Positions 53,201-61,159 of a stretch of 64,000 bases of DNA are shown piece by piece. Position 1 is the first letter of the stretch. Each line of letters starts with the position of its first letter. The stretch is from Candidatus Zipacnadia bacterium (lineage in GTDB: Bacteria > Armatimonadota > Zipacnadia > Zipacnadales > UBA5352), in contig JALGSU010000021.1 in NCBI GenBank assembly GCA_029821735.1, positions 166,333 to 230,332 of the forward strand, given 5' to 3'. A program made the position numbers and the translations under genes. The notes under the pieces are model-generated. The model saw nothing but the letters and a program-made list of their open reading frames with translations, was not told the origin of the DNA and ran no database searches.

Positions 53201-53268
53201 TCGGCCTCCCCGGCCGTCATCAAGCCCAGAACAAGCAGAATCGCGCACAGCGCCGTCTCAGAGTGCAT
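50227..53268 (-). CDS. Large secreted CBM-bearing protein, glycoside-hydrolase-like
   Basis: The 1013-residue protein has a signal peptide (ALCAILLVLGLMTAGEA) and an N-terminal jelly-roll module at about 25-185 (NLLPNPGFEDGASAWDA to TAWLDDIGLAEV). A large beta-sandwich region spans to about 540. A TIM-barrel-like part at about 570-900 includes WLFAIPPPQVPNPQDYGYYEG, GGIYVDSGAGW and GGRVVFPNIGC, and a C-terminal beta domain reads GLYFTIYNPTNETRTV. The Asp in IYVDSG is a candidate catalytic residue. I cannot place it in a numbered GH family. It follows the third UroD homologue by 44 bp and ends at a strong terminator. Confidence 0.85.
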   Translation of the reverse strand: MHSETALCAILLVLGLMTAGEAELDNLLPNPGFEDGASAWDATGDGFTLDTETTRSGEAAIRLDKPEGTHWVGCMQEIVIDQQRPTPIVAWAWCRTENVLKVTPSSFCLYLDIEFQQDTRPNRVDLPGQTVTLGSGTEDWHYRELILNPEFPIKSLKFYLLFRGEPTGTAWLDDIGLAEVAEGPLAGSADDLPPLPDGMLSAEITSFVSQAPADEFVMIWEGADAFVNGETIAAGTQAGEVRAARLPAHWRGELPAPEPAAGGPNVYLLQRWEKRSALLAHTGTGASASWLALPAGLASAGAQLRGWEVNEDDLGMYGLGERVLVRAAMTGDETPDELIVRLRNEPVQPASREVPAELLYVGAAERLRLGFGPNGGLWEVTSGGHECADPAKRGLGAGVDDGAGLFVGALEDGRLRQVGGDVRAVDGGVALSASLKPQELQIEAQIRDAGGWLEVTGEIRDMRGADRAVDLLFKLPIAPEGWLWHDDILQTQELTLDTAIETEYLLTAVTGTDGSPGVGIALDPELPVGYQIGFDPERYGMYLRLKLGLSPDHKLQGTAPFSFIIAPVDGQWGMRDLLATWYEAFPAAFERRAMKEGSWLFAIPPPQVPNPQDYGYYEGSRDTDFVVEHGIVPCPYVIPGQRSITRLESMPASYEEAMAAFDAYDPSVGTFGPLVKEQIANCRVMTPDGKYPIRIRDDVGADIKPEKPINMVVFSTNCDPDLMADQDAVTIGRSTLETVQRITGNDPRIGGIYVDSGAGWVARYLNIRRDHFPDSDYPLTYDEETGFVGIMGKGSVVEFLRGLGAILHPGGRVVFPNIGCTRRVPWYYAASDVCGLEGRVHDLTSMVYFRSMAYHKPTLRLEYMTVVSRDTAIAGREGMEEYLKNCIAYAVYPSVGRHADRAYEMYQDLYDTYMPPLREIGAAGWEPVPHATVEGSDGPVIERFGPSDAGLYFTIYNPTNETRTVRATVDYEALTVEATAATDLVSGEAVDLSQALEMAAGQLMIVKMTLAAQ

Positions 53269-53312
53269 TAGGAGCGCCTCCCGGAACCATCATTGGCTTC
53301 TCAGCGGGCCGC

Positions 53313-54467
53313 TTAGCGATACTCGTGCAGCGTTTCCATCATCGTGTCGAAGTTCTCGAGGGGCGTGGGCGGCACGACTTGGTTGGAGACTCCGACGACG
53401 ATATTGCCCCGCTCTTTCGCCACGCGAAGCGCATCGAGGACCTCGAGCTTCACGTCCTCGGTGGAGCCCATGTGGAGAGTCTCCGAGGCGATTCCGCCCA
53501 TCAGGCGTAGATGCGGGAAGGTGTCCCGTATGCGCTCGAGGTGCATCTCGCAGCGGATATCGATCTCGTAGAAACCGTGGACGCCGGAATTGCCGAACAG
53601 GTCCTCGGCGACGGGCCAGAGGTTGCCGTCGCTGGCGAAGAAATGCCAGCAATTGAGCTCCTCACAGGCCTCAGAGACGATTTGCAGGGCCGGCAGCATG
53701 CACTCGTGGAAGGCTTTGGGGGAGTAGAGCGGGCCGTTCTTGCCCGCGAAATCGCCGCCACCGAGCAGGATTCGCAGGCCCATTGAGTGCGCCGTCTTGA
53801 TCGCCAGCGTGTTCGCTTTCGCCTTGCAGACAAGGTGGCGTCTGACCAGATCCGGCTCCAGAGCCATCGCCTCGAGCCAGTTGCGTTCACGCAGGATTCC
53901 GACGCCAGTGCCGAATCCGGGCACCATACGGCGATTTCCGAAGAATTCGAGAGCTCGGACGAGATCGGGATATGCGTCGGGAGAGGGCGGGTCTCCCAGG
54001 ACGTGCGCCTCCTGGCGCTCGACCTGGGCGCGGATATCGTCGATGGTGGCTTCGGGCGCGGGGCTCTTGTCGATCTTCTGGTAAAGCTCTGTATCGGGGT
54101 CGTAGCGCATGACCCACCAGTCGCCATCCTCTTCGCCGAATAAGAACGTGTTCTGGTTGATGCGCTTCGTTGGTTTGAACCCATAACGCCAGTATGCGGG
54201 CCGTACGAGGTCCAAATCGAGCTTTTCGTTGACCTCGAAAACGTCCCGCTGAGTGCGCTCGATGAACTCTTGGTGGGCCTCTTCGCCCTCCCAGTGAGCG
54301 ATGGTCTCACGGTACTGCTGTTTGCCGTGGCCGACCCAGGCCTCTCGGCCAAGAACGTGGGAGGCGATTCGGCCGGAGAGCCCCGCAGCGTAGATCGGGA
54401 TCTTGTCGACTGGCTTTCCCTCGAAAGTGGCCTCGACCCGCTGCTTGCCGGTCATGGTCTGGGGCAT
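53313..54467 (-). CDS. Uroporphyrinogen-decarboxylase-family protein (UroD homologue 3)
   Basis: The 384-residue protein starts with MTGKQRVEATFEGKPVDKIPI, the typical UroD-family opening. It contains YSPKAFHECMLPAL, CWHFFASDGNLWPV, GFYEIDIRCEMHLERIRDTFPHLRLMGGI and VVGVSNQVVPPTPLENF. True HemE residues for porphyrinogen decarboxylation are not evident, so a methyltransferase or sugar-linked role is likelier. The ribosome-binding site is AAGAGGTG. An operator-like palindrome lies upstream. It is transcribed together with the 1013-residue secreted protein. Confidence 0.9.
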   Translation of the reverse strand: MPQTMTGKQRVEATFEGKPVDKIPIYAAGLSGRIASHVLGREAWVGHGKQQYRETIAHWEGEEAHQEFIERTQRDVFEVNEKLDLDLVRPAYWRYGFKPTKRINQNTFLFGEEDGDWWVMRYDPDTELYQKIDKSPAPEATIDDIRAQVERQEAHVLGDPPSPDAYPDLVRALEFFGNRRMVPGFGTGVGILRERNWLEAMALEPDLVRRHLVCKAKANTLAIKTAHSMGLRILLGGGDFAGKNGPLYSPKAFHECMLPALQIVSEACEELNCWHFFASDGNLWPVAEDLFGNSGVHGFYEIDIRCEMHLERIRDTFPHLRLMGGIASETLHMGSTEDVKLEVLDALRVAKERGNIVVGVSNQVVPPTPLENFDTMMETLHEYR

Positions 54468-54494
54468 CGTGCACCTCTTTTTTCGTGGGGGGCA

Positions 54495-54537
54495 GTTAAC
54501 ACGTGTTAGTTAACAGCTCACACGGAGTACTTAACAA
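54495..54537 (-). promoter_or_regulatory. Promoter with overlapping palindromic operator
   Basis: A perfect 12-bp palindrome (taacacgtgtta, 54497-54508) is flanked by two gttaac hexamers at 54495-54500 and 54509-54514. On the minus strand TTGTTA (plus 54532-54537) and TAACTA (plus 54507-54512) could be -35 and -10 boxes with a 19-bp spacer. The palindrome thus covers the start region, as a LacI- or GntR-type repressor site would. No regulator gene is adjacent. Confidence 0.5.
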
Positions 54538-54558
54538 GGACGCATGAGGACTGGATGG

Positions 54559-55032
54559 CTAGTTGGGCTGCGGACCAAGCGCTCCGGAGAGCAGAATTAT
54601 CCCACCGACAATCAATACCGCGCCGAGAACTTTGGGCACCGTCACACTTTCGCCCAGAAAACTCACCGCGAGCAGCGCGCCGACCAGCGGATAGGTTGAG
54701 GTCAGCGGAACGACTTGCGATGCGTCGGCTTTTTGGAGCGCGGAGTAGTAACTCAACTGACCGATGACCGTGGCCAAGAGAGCGGTGCCGACGAGCGCGC
54801 CGATGATCGTCCAAAGTTGCCGGGGCGGCATCTGCGCCATCGCCTTGACCTCGGCGACCGAGCCGGTCATGTAGGCGTAGATGGCGATGATCACTGTGGC
54901 CACGATCATTTTCAGAGCCACGGCTGTCCAGGGTGAGAGACCCTTGTCGCCCATCAGCACTTTGTCGACAACTGCGCCCAGTCCCCAAGCGATTACGGCC
55001 ACGAGACAAAACAGCAGTGCGGGCCTGCTCAT
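54559..55032 (-). CDS. Half-size EamA-family transporter
   Basis: The 157-residue protein contains a single EamA repeat of about five membrane segments: LLFCLVAVIAWGLGAVVDKVLM, AVALKMIVATVIIAIYAYM, LWTIIGALVGTALLATVIGQLSYY, then PLTSTYPLVGALLAVSFLGE and VLGAVLIVGGIILLSG. Single-repeat members act as homo- or heterodimers. The gene lies 36 bp after the FGGY kinase, so uptake or efflux of the kinase's sugar is plausible. Confidence 0.88.
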   Translation of the reverse strand: MSRPALLFCLVAVIAWGLGAVVDKVLMGDKGLSPWTAVALKMIVATVIIAIYAYMTGSVAEVKAMAQMPPRQLWTIIGALVGTALLATVIGQLSYYSALQKADASQVVPLTSTYPLVGALLAVSFLGESVTVPKVLGAVLIVGGIILLSGALGPQPN

Positions 55033-55068
55033 TGAGAAACTCCCTCACCGAAAAACGAAAATCGGATT

Positions 55069-56571
55069 TCAGAGCTTGTGGGTCAGGTCGGCGATCGCGG
55101 GCCAGGCCTGCTCATACGTGGCGTAGACCTGTTGGTAGCGCTCGTGCATGTCCGGGTCGGGCTCGAAGCTGCGGCCCTCGCGGACGAGGGCTTCAGTGGC
55201 TTCGGTCAGGTCAGACCAGACTCCAAGCGCAACTCCGCCGAGCATCGCTCCGGCGAGGCAGCCCGCTTCGCTGACGTTGAGGGTGACGACTTCCTTGCCG
55301 GTGATGTCGGCTTTGACCTGGAGCCAGACGTCGGAGCGACTGCCGCCGCCGGTTGCGCGCAGGCGGTCGATCTTGACGCCGGCCGCGTCGAGGGAGGCGA
55401 TATTGAGGTTCAGTTCGTAGCAGGTGCCCTCGATCAGGCCCTTGGCGAGGCGACTGCGGTCGACGTCGAGAGATAGCCCGAGGATCGCGCCGCGGGCCAT
55501 CGGATCGAGATAGGGCGTGCCAGAGCCAGCGAAGTAGGGGATCCACAGGAGGCCGCTCGGGCCCTCGGGCAGATCGGCGAGAATGAGATCGTAGACGTCC
55601 CGGTCAACGGTCTCGGCCATGCGGCGCTCATCGCCGGCGAGGTGGTCCCGGAACCAGCGGAGGACGCTGCCGGAGGAATAGTTGAAGGCGATGGTTGCGT
55701 ACATGTCGCCGACCACGTGCGGGTAGCAGCAGTAGTTGTGGTCGAGCATCGCAGAGGTGAGTACGGGCTGGTCGAAGGCCACGGTGATGCACTCGACCGT
55801 GCCCATCCCGTCGACGGCCATGCCCTCGCGCACGATGCCAGCGCCGAGAGCGTTCATCGGCTGATCGTGTCCGCCGGCGACGACGAGGCAGCCCTCCTCG
55901 AGGCCGACATCAGCCGCCGCTTTGGCACCGATCTCGCCGATGATTTCGCCGGACTTGATCGGCTCGGCGAACATGGCGGAATCGACCTTGGCGGTGCGGA
56001 GCATCTCGGGGGACCAGCGGCGCTTCACGACATCGAAGGCCATGGTGCGACCGGCCAGCGAGCCGTCGATGCGCGGCGTCAGCCCGAGCTTCATCGCGAT
56101 GGCGTCGGGCCAGAGGAGATATTTCCAAGTGGCCTTGTGGATGTCGGGGCGGTGCTCGCGCAACCACATGATCTTGTTGAGCGAGAAGCTCGCGTGCAGG
56201 GGCATGCCCGTGATCTCGAAGACGCGCTGGGCTCCGAGCGTGTCGCGCCAGCTCTCGGCCTGCTCGATGGCGCGCGCGTCCGGGGAGACGATGGTGTTGT
56301 AGAGGAAAGTGCCATCTTCGGCGACGGGCGTGAAGGCCTCGCCGAGGGCGGAGATGCATAGCGAGCGGACGTCGCCACCGGCCTCGCGCGCGGCCTCGTC
56401 GATGACGGTGCGAACGGCCTGCCAGACCTCGTCGGGGCGCAGCTCGATCCAGCCGCTCTGCGGATATACCTCGGCGTATTCGCGGTAGGCGCTGCCGAGG
56501 ATCTCGCCGGCCTCGTCGAAGACGACGGCCTTCACGCCGGTGCTGCCAACGTCAAGTCCCATCAGGTTCAT
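55069..56571 (-). CDS. FGGY-family carbohydrate kinase (xylulokinase-like)
   Basis: The 500-residue protein opens MGLDVGSTGVKAVVFDEAGEI (ATP phosphate-1 motif) and contains the sugar-binding SGWIELRPDEVW and catalytic Asp in VVAGGHDQPMNALGAG. The C-terminal family signature region reads LRATGGGSRSDVWLQVKADITG. The length and order of motifs fit XylB-like kinases that phosphorylate a pentulose or related keto-sugar, but the specificity cannot be read. It would accept sugars from the nearby hydrolases. The gene is separated from purB by 185 bp of hairpin-rich sequence. Confidence 0.92.
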   Translation of the reverse strand: MNLMGLDVGSTGVKAVVFDEAGEILGSAYREYAEVYPQSGWIELRPDEVWQAVRTVIDEAAREAGGDVRSLCISALGEAFTPVAEDGTFLYNTIVSPDARAIEQAESWRDTLGAQRVFEITGMPLHASFSLNKIMWLREHRPDIHKATWKYLLWPDAIAMKLGLTPRIDGSLAGRTMAFDVVKRRWSPEMLRTAKVDSAMFAEPIKSGEIIGEIGAKAAADVGLEEGCLVVAGGHDQPMNALGAGIVREGMAVDGMGTVECITVAFDQPVLTSAMLDHNYCCYPHVVGDMYATIAFNYSSGSVLRWFRDHLAGDERRMAETVDRDVYDLILADLPEGPSGLLWIPYFAGSGTPYLDPMARGAILGLSLDVDRSRLAKGLIEGTCYELNLNIASLDAAGVKIDRLRATGGGSRSDVWLQVKADITGKEVVTLNVSEAGCLAGAMLGGVALGVWSDLTEATEALVREGRSFEPDPDMHERYQQVYATYEQAWPAIADLTHKL

Positions 56572-56756
56572 GAGTGTGGAGCCTCCAGACCATAAAGGCG
56601 AACGGCGGACGGCAGAGCTCAGAGAACGGCAAAGGCAAGGGCAGACGGCGGACCGCAGAGTCGCGGAGACGCAGAGAACGACAACGGCAACGGCAATCGC
56701 GACGATCGGGCGGGGACGTAGCCCCGCCCCTCCAAACGACTACGGCGACGGGCGGC
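56572..56756. repeat. Intergenic purine-rich repeats and GC hairpin
   Basis: This stretch between purB and the kinase is not coding-like. It has degenerate repeats of acggcaa/gcagacgg units and an 8-bp hairpin gggcgggg-acgtag-ccccgccc (56708-56729) that may terminate purB. The gcagacggcg unit recurs near 58200 and 61145. Confidence 0.5.
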
Positions 56757-58151
56757 TTAGAGGCTCAGGCGGGACTGCCACTCGTCGCAGACGCCGATCG
56801 CCTTGGGGGCCGAGATGCCAGTGTAGGTCGCCGGGTTCAGGATGATGCCGCGCTGCTCGTCAGTGAACTGATCCAGCCACGGACGCAACTCCTCGCTCGC
56901 GAAGAGGATCTCGCCCATGGGCCTACCCGTCTGCTGGGCCTCGAGAGTAACGTTGCGGACGGCCTCGTGCGCGTCCGGGTGACCATACGCCGCCAGGAGA
57001 ATGTAAGCGGGTTCGGCGGTCACCATGCCCTCAGTCATGGCCAGGTTTGAGCGCATCTTGTCGGTGTCGGTGACCAGGCGGCTCATGATGCGGTTCATGC
57101 GCAGAACTGAGTTGGCCAGGCCGACGATGATCTCGGGCAGGAAGCGCTGCGAGGCAGAGTTGGAGAGGTCGCGCTGGTGCTCGCAGATCTGGTCGGCGTA
57201 GATGGTCTGCATGCGCGGGACGAACTGCTTCCACATGCTCTTCACGTTCTCGAAGTTCCAGGGGTTGCGCTTGTGAGGCATGGTCGATGAGCCGACCTGA
57301 TTCGCCTGGAACTCCTCGGCGACCTCGGCGATCTCGGTGCGCTGCAGGTGGCGCATGTCATCGGCAAGGTTGGCGAGCACTCCGAAAGCGGAGATCAGAG
57401 CGTGCATGTAGTCGGCGACGAACTCGCCCTCGACGACCTGGGTGGAGTGAGTGGACGGCTCCAGGCCAAGCTCGGCGAGGATCTCGCGCTCGAACTCCTC
57501 GGGGTCAGCGATGAGGAGGGAACTGGCGTTGTAGGCGCCGACCGCGCCGGAGATCTTGCCGCGCAAATCGTCGGCTGAGCGGCTGATCAGTTCGATGCGC
57601 CTGCCGAGGCGGCTGACGTATTCGGCCATGGCGAAGCCGAAGGTGATGGGGACCGCGTGCTGGCCGTGTGTGCGACCGACCTGCAGCGTCTCAGCATCGC
57701 GCCGGGTGATCGCGATGAGCGTGCGCTCGAGGTCCATCAGGGTGGGGATGACCGCCTCGTGGGCGGCGTTCTTGAGCCGCCAGGCAGTGGCGGTGTCGAC
57801 CACGTCGAAGCTGGTGAAGGTGAAGTGGATGTAGGGCTTGGCCTCGTCAGAGACATAGTTCTTCATGCAGTTGACGAGCGCCCGGATGTTGTGGTGAATG
57901 CGCGCCTCCTCCTCGGCGACCTCGGCGGGGGTGACGCTCTCGGCGGCGGCGGTGATCTCGTCAGCGACGGCCTGTGAACAGATGCCGCGGCGGGCGAGTA
58001 CGCGCGCGAGTGCTGCCTCGACACGGGCCTCGGAACGCACGCGGGCGGCCTCGCTCACGTAGTCGCCGAGCAGGTCAGTCATCCGCTCGTCGGGGAGGTA
58101 GTAGCGAAAGTCGAGCGGCGATACGCAATCGTAAGTGTTGAAGTCGGTCAT
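56757..58151 (-). CDS. purB: Adenylosuccinate lyase
   Basis: PurB cleaves SAICAR and adenylosuccinate in purine synthesis. The 464-residue protein has the fumarase/aspartase superfamily signature SSTMPHKRNPWNFEN, the catalytic His region VGRTHGQHAVPITFG, the substrate motif FTSFDVVDTATAWRL and ICEHQRDLSNSASQRFLPE. The length is normal. It is a housekeeping gene lying among carbohydrate genes. Hairpins flank it on both sides, so it may be expressed separately. Confidence 0.95.
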   Translation of the reverse strand: MTDFNTYDCVSPLDFRYYLPDERMTDLLGDYVSEAARVRSEARVEAALARVLARRGICSQAVADEITAAAESVTPAEVAEEEARIHHNIRALVNCMKNYVSDEAKPYIHFTFTSFDVVDTATAWRLKNAAHEAVIPTLMDLERTLIAITRRDAETLQVGRTHGQHAVPITFGFAMAEYVSRLGRRIELISRSADDLRGKISGAVGAYNASSLLIADPEEFEREILAELGLEPSTHSTQVVEGEFVADYMHALISAFGVLANLADDMRHLQRTEIAEVAEEFQANQVGSSTMPHKRNPWNFENVKSMWKQFVPRMQTIYADQICEHQRDLSNSASQRFLPEIIVGLANSVLRMNRIMSRLVTDTDKMRSNLAMTEGMVTAEPAYILLAAYGHPDAHEAVRNVTLEAQQTGRPMGEILFASEELRPWLDQFTDEQRGIILNPATYTGISAPKAIGVCDEWQSRLSL

Positions 58152-58293
58152 GATGGTCCTCCTTGGTACCGTTTCCTGCCCCCTGTGTTGGGGGAAGGGC
58201 AGACGCCGTCCGCCTCCCCCGGAGCCGCTTCGCGACTCCTGCCCCCTCCGTGCCGGAGGGGGCGCACGGCCCGCTGCTGCTGCGGTCAGTCTG
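58152..58293. repeat. Hairpin-rich intergenic region
   Basis: A 10-bp stem (gccccctccg / cggagggggc, 58241-58263, 3-nt loop) and a second smaller one (ggagccgcttcgcgactcc, 58221-58239) lie just after the hydrolase stop at 58294. There is no T-run. It is likely a terminator or dispersed palindromic element before purB. Confidence 0.5.
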
Positions 58294-60960
58294 TCATCTG
58301 ATCCGTAAGACCGCCGCGCCGGCCGGGTAAGTGATCTGGCCCTGGGCGGCGGTCTCGGGGCCGGGGCCGTCGGGCGTGAGTTCGCTGACGGTCAGCACCT
58401 GGCGATCGGGCAGGCGCAAAGTGGCGCCGGGCGTGTCACAGGAGAAGTAGTAGGTGGCGCCATCGCGCACCAACTCCCAACTCCCGTTGGCCAAGCCCAC
58501 GTGCGCGATCTCGCGCCCGTCGAGGCTGACCGTAGTGCCCTGCTCGCTGACCTTGCCAAGGGTCGTGACCGGCGGATCGCCGACGGCAGTGAGCGCGAAG
58601 ATCGCGCGCTCTTGTTCGCCGACGTGGATGGACTTCTCCTCCCCCGTGTTGACCGCAAGTGTGAGCATTTTCAGCGTCCAGCGAGTGCTCGTGCGGGCGG
58701 GCTTGCCGTCGAGGCTGAGCCAACAGACCGCGCCGATGGGAGTCGTGGTGCGGATAGTGAGCGAGCCGACATCGGGGGCGTCCGCCAAGGCACCGGCGAC
58801 CGCCGCGAACCCGGGGGCGGTCACGTGCATCACCTCGGCGTCTTCATCGCGGATGATCTCGCGCGTGTCTGAGACGAAGCGGCGCTCCTGCGCGTAATCG
58901 TGGGAGATGCGCTCGTCGTAGAGCTGGCCGAGGGCGTCGAGAGTGGCGGCGAGTTTGTCCTCGGGCGAGAGGTAGTGGTAGACCCAGTTCATGCGGTCCA
59001 TGTCGCGCAACCCGAAAGCGCGCAATCCGCCCTCGCCGCGGCCGATGGCCCGGAAGTCGCGGGCTTCGACGTCCGCGAGGTTGAAGCCGGGATGAGTCGC
59101 GCGGGCCACGAATTCGCCAGCGTCGAGGATCGTGCCGCCCCATCCGAAGATGTCGCGAGCCGCGGGGGTGGTGGCGACATCGTAGCCGCTGCGGGCCGCG
59201 AGAGTGAGAGCGTGAGAGCGGTCGAGAAGGTCCTCGGCGCGTTCCTCGGCGCTGATGACCGCGCGCTGGCCAGTGTATGCGGCGCCACTGCTCAGGCCCG
59301 ATGCGACGACAAGATCGACGGGCTCGGAGAATTCCCCGTTGCGGAAGAAGCTGTCGACGAAGGAGTATCCGACATTGATCTCGTGCGTCGCGCGGGCAAC
59401 GTCGCGCTTGAGGAAGGCGTGCGCGCCGATGGCGGCCAGACCCCAGCGGAGCGGGTCGCGCTTGACGTCGAAGAAGTCGAGGCGGGTGGCCTCGGGGCGG
59501 ATGTCATAGGTGAAGAGGATCATCGTGTCGATGTCCTGATGGCAGGCGTGGGCGATGGCCTCGACCGTGCCCGCCGCGCGGAACTTGTTGGGCCAGCATA
59601 CGCCCCACTCGCGGACGACGATCGGGCGGTCGGCGAAAGCACTGCGAGTGACGCGAGGGACGAAACTCTCGCCATCCTCATCGCCGAGAGGCGTGTGGTT
59701 GACGAAATACATGGGCAGGCGCCACTCGCCGTTGCGCAGGCGGGGGTGATCGTAGTAGTAGTTGGTGCCGATGAAGTCGAGTTCGTCGTGCAGGGCGCGG
59801 AGGTCGGCGACGGTGTCGAAGTCAGTGACCGCGCCGATGGGCACGCGGACGCCGCGCTCGCGCAGGAAGTGACTCATCTGGTCGAAGTAGTCGCGGTGGA
59901 CCGTGTGCAGGAAGAGCGCCATGTCATTCGCGCGACCGGTCTCGTGACCGACCGAGCCGGGGACGCCACCAAGACGGCCACGATCGACGCCGGGACCGTG
60001 GAGGGTGACCGTGCCCTCGTCGAGATTCTCAGTCTCGACAAGCGCGCAGTGGCCCTGCCAGTCAGTCCACGCGGTCCGGAGGGTGGCGGTGTCAATGTAG
60101 CGGGCGCGCAGCCAGAAGTTCCAGCGACGAGTGAGCTCCTCCCAGTATGGGGAGATGAGGGGCTGCTTGCGCCGCTGGGCCATGAAGAGACCGTTCTCGT
60201 CGCACAACTCGACCATGCAGATGGTGGGGTCATTGGCGAAGCTGAGACCGGTCTCGGGGTTGATGTGGTCGATGAGCAGGCGGCGGGCGTAGTCCATCTG
60301 CAACTCAATGAGGCGCTCGTTGAAAAGCGCGTACGGCTTGGCGCCGCGGCCGATGACGTCGGCCTCGGGGACGCCCTCGGCCTCGCTGAAGGTGCGGAAG
60401 TCGAGCAGGTCAAGATAGACATAGATACCGCGCTTGCCGAGGGCCGCGATCCAGTGGTCGATGGCGGCGAGCTTGGCGGGGTCGATGGGCTCGGCGGTGC
60501 CGGCGCGGTCGGGTGGGAGGAGACCGGTGATCCCGTCAACGTGGTGCAGGCGGACAAGGTTGAAGCCGGCGCGGGCGATGGCGTCGACCGCCGCGTCGAT
60601 GCGCTCGGTCGGCTGGAAGACGGCGTTCTTGGCGACGTTGATTCCCCAGAAGCGACCGCGCTGGCCATCCTCGAAATACATCTGCCCGTCAGTGCCGAGG
60701 AAGAGGAAACCGTGACGGTCAGTGGGCCCGTCCTGCAGGTAGCTGAAATCAACGAGTGAGGAGTCGGGGAAGTCGGGCGCGTTGGGGTCGAGATCGGGCA
60801 GGCGGTTGCCCATCACACCGAAGGTCGGCGCGTCGGTCTGGGCGTGTGCCGTGCAGAGACAGGCAACCCCGGCGAGCGAGGCGATCGCCAGGGCGATGAG
60901 CGCGGTCATCATTTTCGCCGGCCGAAGACGCAGGCCGACGCAGGTGGTGTCAACTGTCAT
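58294..60960 (-). CDS. Secreted clan GH-A (GH5-like) glycoside hydrolase
   Basis: The 888-residue protein has a hydrophobic export signal (MMTALIALAIASLAGVACLC, cleaved near AHAQ). The TIM barrel at about 75-560 opens RGRFWGINVAKNA and AGFNLVRLHHVDG. An acid/base-like Glu lies in ICMVELCDENGLF and a nucleophile-like Glu in IVVREWGVCWP, as in clan-A cellulases. The C-terminal part is beta-rich, with TLAVNTGEEKSIHVGEQE and a terminal small sandwich. I took ATG 60960; ATG 60915 would give a shorter, also valid, signal peptide. The substrate is unknown. Confidence 0.86.
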   Translation of the reverse strand: MTVDTTCVGLRLRPAKMMTALIALAIASLAGVACLCTAHAQTDAPTFGVMGNRLPDLDPNAPDFPDSSLVDFSYLQDGPTDRHGFLFLGTDGQMYFEDGQRGRFWGINVAKNAVFQPTERIDAAVDAIARAGFNLVRLHHVDGITGLLPPDRAGTAEPIDPAKLAAIDHWIAALGKRGIYVYLDLLDFRTFSEAEGVPEADVIGRGAKPYALFNERLIELQMDYARRLLIDHINPETGLSFANDPTICMVELCDENGLFMAQRRKQPLISPYWEELTRRWNFWLRARYIDTATLRTAWTDWQGHCALVETENLDEGTVTLHGPGVDRGRLGGVPGSVGHETGRANDMALFLHTVHRDYFDQMSHFLRERGVRVPIGAVTDFDTVADLRALHDELDFIGTNYYYDHPRLRNGEWRLPMYFVNHTPLGDEDGESFVPRVTRSAFADRPIVVREWGVCWPNKFRAAGTVEAIAHACHQDIDTMILFTYDIRPEATRLDFFDVKRDPLRWGLAAIGAHAFLKRDVARATHEINVGYSFVDSFFRNGEFSEPVDLVVASGLSSGAAYTGQRAVISAEERAEDLLDRSHALTLAARSGYDVATTPAARDIFGWGGTILDAGEFVARATHPGFNLADVEARDFRAIGRGEGGLRAFGLRDMDRMNWVYHYLSPEDKLAATLDALGQLYDERISHDYAQERRFVSDTREIIRDEDAEVMHVTAPGFAAVAGALADAPDVGSLTIRTTTPIGAVCWLSLDGKPARTSTRWTLKMLTLAVNTGEEKSIHVGEQERAIFALTAVGDPPVTTLGKVSEQGTTVSLDGREIAHVGLANGSWELVRDGATYYFSCDTPGATLRLPDRQVLTVSELTPDGPGPETAAQGQITYPAGAAVLRIR

Positions 60961-61159
60961 ATGGGATAGTTCGCCTGAGTGAGGCGGGAACCCTCTTGCT
61001 GCCCTTCGCCACCGCGCCACCGTGCGTGCGGCCCCCGCCCTTCGGGCGGGATTTCGCACGCCTCGGGCAGCTTAACGCAAGCTGCGCTTGCGTCGGGGTG
61101 CCGGACCAGGCGGATCGCGGCGGGGCCTGAAAGGCAACCGCAGACGGCGACGGCAAGTG
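60961..61159. repeat. Hairpin-rich intergenic region
   Basis: Two perfect hairpins are visible: cccgccc-ttc-gggcggg (61034-61050) and acgcaagc-tgc-gcttgcgt (61075-61093). They lie between the deacetylase stop and the hydrolase start and could terminate the former. The sequence near 61140 (gcagacggcgacggcaa) repeats a unit also found at 56639. No gene is seen. Confidence 0.5.

Noticed and set aside
58900-60759. 619-residue plus-strand ORF opposite the clan-A hydrolase
   Set aside because: Val/Glu/Gly/Asp-rich shadow of the real gene with no motif and no ribosome site.
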